46,804 bases of DNA from an uncultured Clostridia bacterium (lineage in GTDB: Bacteria; Bacillota; Clostridia; Saccharofermentanales; Saccharofermentanaceae). The stretch lies in NCBI GenBank assembly GCA_947167045.1, contig CAMVGO010000017.1:1-46804 (forward strand), in the 5' to 3' direction. Position numbers and translations under genes: made by a program. Shown in pieces: positions 44,561 to 46,804 of the stretch. The notes beneath the pieces were generated by a model. The model did no database searches, was not told the DNA's origin, and saw only the letters and a program-made list of their open reading frames with translations. Every line of letters begins with the position of its first letter. Positions within the stretch are counted from its first letter, which is position 1.

Positions 44561-45769
44561 ATGAGCGACTTATATGTCAATGCGGGCTATCAGGACGGTA
44601 ATCTGGCACCTTTCGGTCCGATCGGCATCATTGCACATACATCCAACAGAGATTTCGTAAAAAGGGTTTCCGACGTCCTTTCGTCCAAAAGAAAGATACG
44701 CGCTGCAAGCCCTGACAATAAATTCGAGGAAAATCCCGGCTACGCACGCGAAGATTATCTTATCGACACTTCCCTTACCAGATTCCAGACAGGAGAAGGC
44801 AAGTTCTCGCTGGGTGAGAGTGTCAGAGGACACGATATCTTCATCATCACGGACGTTCTTTCGCGCAATATCGAATATGACCTCATCGTAGGCAGGCACG
44901 TCATCTCCCCCGATGATCAGTACAGAGACCTTTTGAGGATCATTTCGACAATTAAGGGTAAGGCCAAGAGGATCAACGTCATTATGCCCTTTGTCTATGA
45001 AGGCCGCCGCGAAAAGCTCGATTCACACCGTGAATCCTACGACTGCGCCGACATGCTCAAAAAACTCTATTCACTGGGAGTAGCCAATCTCATCGTTTTC
45101 GATCCGCACGACGAGAGGATCGCGAATGCGGTACCGCTCATGTCCATTGAGATGCCGCGCTGCCAGTTCAAGATGACATCCACCCTGCTCAACCGTTTCG
45201 GCTCGATAAAGCTCGATGCGGAGAGCACGCTCGTAATAAGCCCTGACATCAACGGAGTCTCACGCGCCAATTTCTACAGCACGAACCTTAGTCTCCCTCT
45301 GGGCTTCTGCTACCGATATAAGTCAACGATGCCGGGCAACGGCGGAAGATCCTATCACTACTTGGGCGACAGCGTTGAAGGCAAAGACATCCTTCTCATC
45401 GACGACATGATCAATTCAGGTTCTACGGTCATCGATACGGCTTATCTTCTCAAGGAAGACCACGGCGCAAAGGATGTTTACTGTCTCGTTCCCTTCGGTC
45501 TTTTCACCGACGGGCTCGAAAAACTGGACAAAGCATACGAGAGGGGCATCTTCAAGTGCATCTGCACCACAAATCTTATCTATGCCCCTGAGGAACTCAG
45601 ATCGCGCGAATGGTACCTGGCCGCTGACATGGTACCCTACGTCGCAAAGATCATAGACTCTTTAAACCTTGATGAATCTATCTACGACCTTATTAATTCG
45701 ACTTCGAGATTAAGAGATCTCAAGAGTCAGATAAGGATCGGAGAGATCATAGATGAATTTGAAGAATAA
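44561..45769 (+). CDS. prs: Ribose-phosphate pyrophosphokinase, long clostridial type, paralogue 1
   Basis: A 402-residue enzyme that makes PRPP from ribose 5-phosphate and ATP, feeding purine, pyrimidine, histidine and tryptophan synthesis. GESVRGHDIFII, the loop MPFVYEGRREKLDSHRES, FDPHDERIANAVP (metal-binding His) and the PRPP loop LLIDDMINSGST (about 279-290) are visible. It is about 80 residues longer than common PRPP synthetases (about 315) and lacks their exact HAxQIQGFF sequence. GGGGGA lies 11 bases before the start. A second paralogue follows 35 bp downstream. Confidence 0.88.
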   Translation: MSDLYVNAGYQDGNLAPFGPIGIIAHTSNRDFVKRVSDVLSSKRKIRAASPDNKFEENPGYAREDYLIDTSLTRFQTGEGKFSLGESVRGHDIFIITDVLSRNIEYDLIVGRHVISPDDQYRDLLRIISTIKGKAKRINVIMPFVYEGRREKLDSHRESYDCADMLKKLYSLGVANLIVFDPHDERIANAVPLMSIEMPRCQFKMTSTLLNRFGSIKLDAESTLVISPDINGVSRANFYSTNLSLPLGFCYRYKSTMPGNGGRSYHYLGDSVEGKDILLIDDMINSGSTVIDTAYLLKEDHGAKDVYCLVPFGLFTDGLEKLDKAYERGIFKCICTTNLIYAPEELRSREWYLAADMVPYVAKIIDSLNLDESIYDLINSTSRLRDLKSQIRIGEIIDEFEE

Positions 45770-45804
45770 GAAATCAAAAAAGGCATGAAAGGCAGGCTGC
45801 AATT

Positions 45805-46804
45805 ATGACATCAGCATCTGACGAAAGAGCTTATTCCCGCTACGACCAATACGGCGACAACCCCATGGCGCCCGTAGGACCCATCGGTCTCATCGCTCTC
45901 AGGGGAAGTGAGGATTTCACCGAAAAGGTAAACTTCTACCTCAACAAGAGACGTTCCGAGTATCAGCAGGAACAGATCGTTAATACCTATCCGGGCTTCT
46001 TCAGAGAGGATTATACGATCCCCGTTGAGAACGCAAGGTTCTCATCAGGCGAAGGCAAAGCGGTAGTCAAGAATACGGTCAGAGGTCATGACCTGTACCT
46101 CATCAGCGACGTCATGAACTGCTCCTGCACATACAAGATGTTCGGTCAGGACAACAGAATGAGCCCTGACGACCACTATCAGGACCTCAAGCGTGTCATC
46201 CTCGCCTGCTCCGGCAAATCAAGAAGGATCAACGTAATCATGCCTTTCCTTTATGAGAGCCGTCAGCATAAGAGAAATGCCAGAGAGTCATTAGACTGCG
46301 CATTCGCACTTGAGGAATTATATGATCTCGGCGTTGCAAACATCATCACTTTCGACGCACACGACGAGAGAGTCGCAAATGCGATCCCTCTTGCAGGCTT
46401 CGAGAGCCTTCCCACCACATATCAGATCATCAAGGAGATGTACCGTCAGGTTCCCGACCTCTGTTTCTCCAACGGCAAATTCATGATCATATCACCTGAT
46501 GAAGGCGGTATCGGCAGAGCTATGTACTACGCCTCCATCCTCGGTGTTCCTCTCGGAACATTCTATAAGAGAAGAGATTACACAAGAGTCGTAGACGGCA
46601 AGAACCCCATCGTAGCTCACGAATTCCTCGGTGAATCCGTTGAAGGCATGGACATCCTCATCGTTGACGACATGATCTCCTCCGGCGATTCCATGATCGA
46701 CATCGCCCGCGAGATGAAAGAACGCGGAGCAAGAAAAGTATTCTGCGCCGTTACTTTCGGTCTCTTCACGGAAGGTATCGACAACTTCAACAAGGCATAC
46801 GAAG
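45805..46804 (+). CDS. Ribose-phosphate pyrophosphokinase, paralogue 2, cut by the right edge
   Basis: The first 333 codons of a second PRPP synthetase, running off the window without a stop. It starts MTSASDERAYSRYDQYGDN and then aligns throughout with paralogue 1: PVGPIGLIAL, NTVRGHDLYLISDV, MPFLYESRQHKRNARES, FDAHDERVANAIPL and the PRPP loop LIVDDMISSGDS. Active-site segments are kept in both, so both may be active or may form a mixed complex. The ribosome site is weak (GGCAGG), which fits co-transcription with the gene before it. Confidence 0.87.
   Translation, partial: MTSASDERAYSRYDQYGDNPMAPVGPIGLIALRGSEDFTEKVNFYLNKRRSEYQQEQIVNTYPGFFREDYTIPVENARFSSGEGKAVVKNTVRGHDLYLISDVMNCSCTYKMFGQDNRMSPDDHYQDLKRVILACSGKSRRINVIMPFLYESRQHKRNARESLDCAFALEELYDLGVANIITFDAHDERVANAIPLAGFESLPTTYQIIKEMYRQVPDLCFSNGKFMIISPDEGGIGRAMYYASILGVPLGTFYKRRDYTRVVDGKNPIVAHEFLGESVEGMDILIVDDMISSGDSMIDIAREMKERGARKVFCAVTFGLFTEGIDNFNKAYE

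Overview
The window reads as a chromosomal segment of a Gram-positive anaerobe of the class Clostridia (gut or rumen type), with moderate GC and genes almost all on the minus strand. This rests on gene content and order: a def-fmt-rsmB-rlmN-prpC-prkC-rsgA-rpe-thiN operon, a T-box leader in front of pheST, a PASTA-type Ser/Thr kinase, a sortase with an ester-bond surface protein, a YerC-type TrpR relative, ComEC, and AGGAGG ribosome sites. The species cannot be named from the sequence alone. I see no rRNA, tRNA, CRISPR array, prophage or insertion sequence.

Layout. 1-160: three copies of a 52-bp repeat with internal dyads, cut by the left edge. 296-1486 (+): a PLP aminotransferase. 1581-7093 (-): a surface module of a DUF5688-like protein, a large NlpC/P60-SpaA-VaFE surface protein with a YPISG sorting signal, and its sortase. 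7276-16339 (-): the nine-gene housekeeping operon from def to thiN, with a good SigmaA promoter at its head and a hairpin terminator at its end. 16507-18624 (-): ahcY and a purine nucleoside phosphorylase. 18761-20401 (-): a secreted cell-wall-binding repeat protein. 20542-24028 (-): a small membrane protein, a yerC-like gene with an odd insertion, and secA. 24106-26790 (-): three pilin-like genes of the TadE/TadG type. 27010-30847 (-): pheS and pheT under a T-box. 30862-35883 (-): a metallo-beta-lactamase-fold hydrolase, a methylglyoxal-synthase-like pseudoenzyme, mrdA, mreD and mreC. 35920-37668 (-): a SEC-C protein and isocitrate dehydrogenase. 37750-43734 (-): holA, a GH25 lipoprotein, a nuclease-like gene broken by an in-frame stop, and comEC. 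43844-46804 (+): ysxC and two tandem PRPP synthetase paralogues, the second running off the right edge.

How the parts relate. The def operon couples N-terminal protein maturation, rRNA methylation, ribosome assembly and the kinase/phosphatase pair that senses cell wall state. Cell-envelope work recurs: PASTA kinase, PBP2/MreCD, GH25, sortase and cell-wall-binding protein.

The most interesting signal is in non-coding DNA. A triple repeat of CGACAAA with the same 10- and 9-bp spacing and the same orientation lies 56 bp upstream of comEC and 63 bp upstream of the pilin-like operon. Each is followed by a TATAAT-like -10 box without a recognisable -35. I infer a shared activator site linking the DNA-uptake channel to an uncharacterised set of minor pilins, that is, a candidate competence or pilus regulon. 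Other points of note are the YerC insertion inside its helix-turn-helix, the methylglyoxal-synthase-like protein lacking its catalytic residues, and the nuclease gene split by one TAA codon.
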